Source of the DNA: Elusimicrobia bacterium UBA5214
GTDB taxonomy: Bacteria; Elusimicrobiota; UBA5214
Assembly (NCBI GenBank): GCA_002412545.1
Contig: DHVG01000024.1
Span: forward strand, 1 to 48,571
DNA length: 48,571 nucleotides
Reading direction: 5' to 3'
Below the pieces are notes generated by a model. The model saw nothing but the letters and a program-made list of their open reading frames with translations. It had not been told where the DNA came from and did not search any database. The position numbers and the translations under genes were made by a program. Positions 46,502 to 48,571 of the stretch are shown piece by piece. Numbering within the stretch: the first letter of the stretch is position 1; each line of letters opens with the position of its first letter.

Positions 46502-48571
46502 TTACGGTAACCACTGTGGTGTAGTCCATTGGGTTAAAGAACCAATCTTCCTTGCTGTTCCGTCACTGTGACAGTAGGTTTTCGTGCAGGTCTTCGCCGA
46601 TATGTTAAATACCCCATCTTTGTTGTAGTATATGGTACGGTTCCATCCCCAGGTATTTGTAGAAAAGGCAACATTAGCCATACTACTTACATGCAAGTTA
46701 TAATTGGCGATTGTGGTACTTCCCGTGACCGTATATTTATGACACGCTTCACAAGGATATACATACTCCTTTTTGCCTTTAGCCGTATCCGTAGAAACAT
46801 GTACAAAATGGCTGGAAGTAAGGACTAAATAGTTACCAGTTCCACTGACACTTCTCCCACCGTGGCAGCCAGTGCAATCTAAAGCATTACCACCCCAGCG
46901 TCCTGCACTTATCGGCTCTTTGTAAGTACTTCGCCATTGACCTCTACTATGACAATAGAGATTGGTGCAACTTGAGATAGCAACTCCGGCACCGTAGGTA
47001 GCAAAAGTACCGGTAGAACCAGAATGTTGTTTTTTATAAGTTGAACTTGACCAGATGAGTAATGGTTTGGATTCGTTACCTAAATTCCAACTTGCTTTCC
47101 CGTCAACATGATGTGATGAAGACATAACCGTATATGTGCTTCGTGCGGAATCATAATGGCAGAGTTCACAACTGTAAGTATAAGTGCTTACATGTTTAGC
47201 ATGGGTGCCGGACTTCGCCTGACGCCGGTTATGGCAAGCACCACAGGCAGAGTCACTTTCATCAGCAAGATTAACTCCCCAGGAAGGTGTAGAGATAGAT
47301 GTCCCGCTCTCAATACGCATTCCACCGGGTAATTTTGTCCCGTGGCAGAAGGTAGAATTGCATGTTGTATTAGTGAACCAGAAACCACGAGTATCGGTTT
47401 TGGTAACACTACCGGTTGACCAAGTAACATTCTGCGCTTGTTCAAGGATAGTAGAAGCGAAGGTAAGATTAGCCGTCATCGTTGCATTCCCCACCTGATA
47501 GGCACGACCTTTTGCATGTTTTGTCGCATTACTGGTTGGGTCAGGATGACAGTTAGCACAACCGAAATTATAACCACCGCTTTCACCGCCTTGCTGTCCG
47601 GAAGCGAATACTTGGGTGGAAGCATTAACTGTGCCGGTAGAACCCATTGTATGGTTACCATAATGAGTATGTGAAGATATTCTCGGAGCAGTAAGTGTCG
47701 GTGGTAATTCATGACATTTATTGCAACGGTTAAATCCACCCCATCCGGTTTTAGTATCCCAAGATTCAGCCCAAGTAATTACCGTGTATGAACTTGGACG
47801 ATGACAATAGATATTGTAACACGGACCGGAACCACTTGTCCCGTAAGTGAATGTACTGTCGGTGACATTGTTTACGCTGTTATTATTTTTATCATACCAA
47901 GCATTAGGATTGGCTTGGACTTGACCGGCGAAAACATTATTAAACGCCATACTTACATAGCCATCAGTATGGGCATAACTTGACGGTGAAGCATTATAAT
48001 TACTGATATGACATTCTCTACAATCATATTTGTAACTATAGGTTACTGCAGGAGTGCCATAAGTATAACTCGGTGTAGAATGTTTCACATGTGCATTACT
48101 TGTTGGCACAAAAACACTCCAGGAGACACCATTCGGGCTGTGACAGTAGGAGCAGGACGATACTGTCGGTGGAACATACCAGTTTGGTGTTTCTACATCG
48201 GCATGACAGTCAACATTGTAACATTTACTTGAACTATGTTGAATATATCCGTAAGGTGCAGTATCGGTAGAACCTTTAATGATACTATAGAACGGTGCTG
48301 AAGAATAGGCAACATCGGGCAAATCTGCCGGTCTATCCGCAGGAGTATAACCACCCGGATAATGTGTGCCTCCACCTATCCCTGAAGGGTCATCGTGACA
48401 GTAGGCACAGATTTCTCTCTGCCCAGCATCAGTAGATGTGCTTAAACCACTACGATAACGAATAACATCTATATGTTTCTTATGACTACCAACACGGTTC
48501 GGGTAACTGGATATTACTACGGTATTAAATTGCGGCCACCAAGCCGGGTCAGCACCATGACAACCGGAACA
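46502..48571 (-). CDS. Giant multiheme cytochrome, partial (5' end beyond the right edge)
   Basis: Visible part 689 residues, frame open to the last base, so the gene begins outside the window; the TTG at 48322 is not its start. Upstream of it the frame already encodes CSGCH and CAYCH. In total I count ten CXXCH sites (also CSYCH, CRECH, CNKCH, CANCH, CGACH, CELCH, CTGCH, CEACH) and five CX4CH sites (CYNVDCH, CYNIYCH, CNSTFCH, CTNLYCH, CTKTYCH). This alternation is the hallmark of the Geobacter CxxxxCH...CXXCH family. Blocks of about 120-150 residues repeat. A surface electron-transfer role is inferred. Confidence 0.9.
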   Translation of the reverse strand, partial: CSGCHGADPAWWPQFNTVVISSYPNRVGSHKKHIDVIRYRSGLSTSTDAGQREICAYCHDDPSGIGGGTHYPGGYTPADRPADLPDVAYSSAPFYSIIKGSTDTAPYGYIQHSSSKCYNVDCHADVETPNWYVPPTVSSCSYCHSPNGVSWSVFVPTSNAHVKHSTPSYTYGTPAVTYSYKYDCRECHISNYNASPSSYAHTDGYVSMAFNNVFAGQVQANPNAWYDKNNNSVNNVTDSTFTYGTSGSGPCYNIYCHRPSSYTVITWAESWDTKTGWGGFNRCNKCHELPPTLTAPRISSHTHYGNHTMGSTGTVNASTQVFASGQQGGESGGYNFGCANCHPDPTSNATKHAKGRAYQVGNATMTANLTFASTILEQAQNVTWSTGSVTKTDTRGFWFTNTTCNSTFCHGTKLPGGMRIESGTSISTPSWGVNLADESDSACGACHNRRQAKSGTHAKHVSTYTYSCELCHYDSARSTYTVMSSSHHVDGKASWNLGNESKPLLIWSSSTYKKQHSGSTGTFATYGAGVAISSCTNLYCHSRGQWRSTYKEPISAGRWGGNALDCTGCHGGRSVSGTGNYLVLTSSHFVHVSTDTAKGKKEYVYPCEACHKYTVTGSTTIANYNLHVSSMANVAFSTNTWGWNRTIYYNKDGVFNISAKTCTKTYCHSDGTARKIGSLTQWTTPQWLP

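Noticed and set aside
48193..48375. Minus-strand ORF of 60 residues at the right end
   Set aside because: It is out of frame with the cytochrome, whose own frame is open to the edge and carries CSGCH and CAYCH.

Overview
The window is AT-rich DNA from an anaerobic-looking, diderm, probably uncultivated bacterium. Multiheme c-type cytochromes, a system II cytochrome c maturation pair (CcsA plus ResB), many B12-binding radical SAM proteins, an outer-membrane PorV-type protein beside an NHL/FlgD-Ig secreted protein, and dispersed short repeats fit Omnitrophota-, Desantisbacteria- or WOR-3-like candidate phyla. There is no rRNA or tRNA here, so the placement is a guess. All but two genes lie on the minus strand.

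Layout: (1) 300-6400, an operon of a beta-barrel-like protein, a MerR-type regulator and two membrane/TPR proteins of the TMTC (O-mannosyltransferase-like) type, closed by a terminator at the left edge. (2) 6500-10900, a tetraheme cytochrome, an NHL lipoprotein and a 23-heme cytochrome, with clear sigma70-type promoters. (3) 11200-14060, the only plus-strand unit: an NHL/Ig/FlgD-Ig protein and a PorV/PorQ-family protein, ended by a terminator. (4) 14079-16346, another GT-C-like TPR protein. (5) 16400-36240, a radical SAM island with ten radical SAM proteins: five B12-binding, three paralogues with an abnormal cysteine spacing, two SPASM-like. CcsA, ResB, two REP-type transposases, a GIY-YIG protein and a 35-residue basic peptide are mixed in. 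(6) 36250-41000, glycolipid-type genes (flippase-like, methyltransferase, polyprenyl-phosphate-mannose synthase-like) and a large TMTC-like protein. (7) 41100-43600, two tiny membrane proteins, a PD40 propeller and a ParE-type toxin/antitoxin pair. (8) 43628 to the right edge, two more giant multiheme cytochromes around a retropepsin-like protease. The last cytochrome runs off the window with its frame open.

The most unusual aspect is the repeat biology. Several families of short palindromes sit inside genes without breaking the frame. They add 8-20 residues to unrelated proteins, like the Rickettsia palindromic elements. Three radical SAM paralogues carry different palindromes, so paralogue comparison exposes the insertions directly. 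One palindrome family occurs in both these enzymes and ResB. Heptanucleotide tandem repeats encode the hydrophobic cores of at least six signal peptides. Palindromes also bracket both transposases, the GIY-YIG gene and the toxin/antitoxin pair. The best candidate for a new biochemical system is the radical SAM island interleaved with the cytochrome c maturation genes. A small Lys-rich ORF with an ideal ribosome-binding site lies between a SPASM maturase and one of the atypical radical SAM genes. What the island makes or modifies cannot be read from the sequence.
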